From the NCBI GenBank assembly GCA_032622095.1, contig CP136061.1, positions 7,760,734 through 7,824,733 on the forward strand: 64,000 nucleotides of DNA, written 5' to 3'. This stretch comes from Siphonodentalium dalli (taxonomy: Eukaryota; Mollusca; Scaphopoda; Gadilida; Siphonodentaliidae). The translations under genes and the position numbers were made by a program. The notes under the pieces were generated by a model, which was not told the DNA's origin, ran no database searches, and saw nothing but the letters and a program-made list of their open reading frames with translations. Below are positions 63,745 through 64,000 of this stretch, in pieces; the first letter of the stretch is position 1, and each line of letters starts with the position of its first letter.

Positions 63745-64000
63745 GACAATGTCTCCAGACCTCCGCAGAGCAACATTAAGACAATGTCTCCAGCAATTTG
63801 TTTCAATTATTTTCGACCATGTAACCCTAAACACAGGTATTATTTTTTTTGGCCTAAATAATAGCCGATGAAATTTCTTTTCGCCTAGGCATTTGCCTCG
63901 GCTTAGCCAATAGCCGACGCTATTAACATCGCTGTGTACCCACATATGGGTCACACAGCAATCGTACTGACCTGGATAACAGGATAAACTACAAATCGTG

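Noticed and set aside
1-64000. tRNA genes, defence systems, viral genes
   Set aside because: I looked for tRNA box A/B pairs, and for reverse transcriptase, integrase and capsid motifs, on both strands. Only the LINE ORF2 tail was found.

Overview
The window is animal nuclear DNA, AT-rich and packed with repeats: small terminal-inverted-repeat transposons (MITEs), Helitron-like tandem elements, minisatellites and one truncated LINE. The element types (arrays ending in ACGG/GACGGAC runs and a short stem-loop; 'AAAAAGGGCCATAACTC' arrays; TTAACCCTTT MITEs) suggest a marine invertebrate, most likely a mollusc. The species cannot be fixed from sequence alone.

One host gene is clear. A tubby-like gene (TUB/TULP family) lies on the minus strand from about 50.7 kb down to 5.3 kb. 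I reconstruct ten coding exons: 50716-50698 (or its duplicate 50368-50350), 47948-47895, 26078-25798, 17695-17483, 17148-17036, 16200-16101, 14424-14326, 10215-10127, 9074-8991 and 5453-5320. Splice phases agree throughout and would give about 394 residues with a complete tubby domain ending in LACE. One extra base in the exon at 10215-10127 breaks the frame. A possible first exon of another transcript is at 58307-58247. Everything else between 5.3 and 50.7 kb is intronic to this gene.

The most unusual feature is that exon-intron junctions of this gene have been copied into the neighbouring introns. The 43-bp minisatellite at 13.87-14.37 kb and the poly-C-interrupted repeat at 9.9-10.14 kb consist of exon tails plus their 5' splice sites. 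Single extra copies exist for the exon ending at 17036 and for the first exon, and the start of the last exon is also copied. Between 30.6 and 34.7 kb is a 4.1-kb near-perfect palindrome whose two 2-kb arms each carry decayed exons of an unrecognised cysteine-containing protein gene.

Layout. 1-5.3 kb: downstream flank with MITEs and a 55-bp array. 5.3-10.2 kb: last three exons with MITEs and small arrays. 10.9-13.9 kb: a 3-kb 19-bp minisatellite. 14-19.4 kb: five exons, a 989-bp hAT element inside a MITE, and a Helitron-like array. 19.7-25.8 kb: MITEs, a tandem duplication with paralogous empty sites, and a 43-bp higher-order array. 26-28.7 kb: a MITE turned satellite, a full-length TTAA MITE and a LINE tail. 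29-34.7 kb: a Helitron-like array and the palindrome. 35-50 kb: MITEs in series. 51-64 kb: upstream flank with MITEs and Helitron-like arrays.

MITE families (my labels). P1 = TTAACCCTTTACCCAACA, P2 = TTAACCCTTTCATGATGG, P3 = TTAACCCTTTCAGTGCCA, P4 = TTAA-ended with GAGCC/GGCTC arms; all four look piggyBac-like with TTAA targets. M = CAGTAATGCCCTAAG with TA targets. H1 = CAAGCCTTGAAATAG, H2 = CAGGGGCGCCGGAAG and H3 = TAGGSTTGCCACGA, all with 8-bp target duplications (hAT). A hairpin cassette (GCCAATGCATTCTCTTATAT) recurs inside several otherwise unrelated families.
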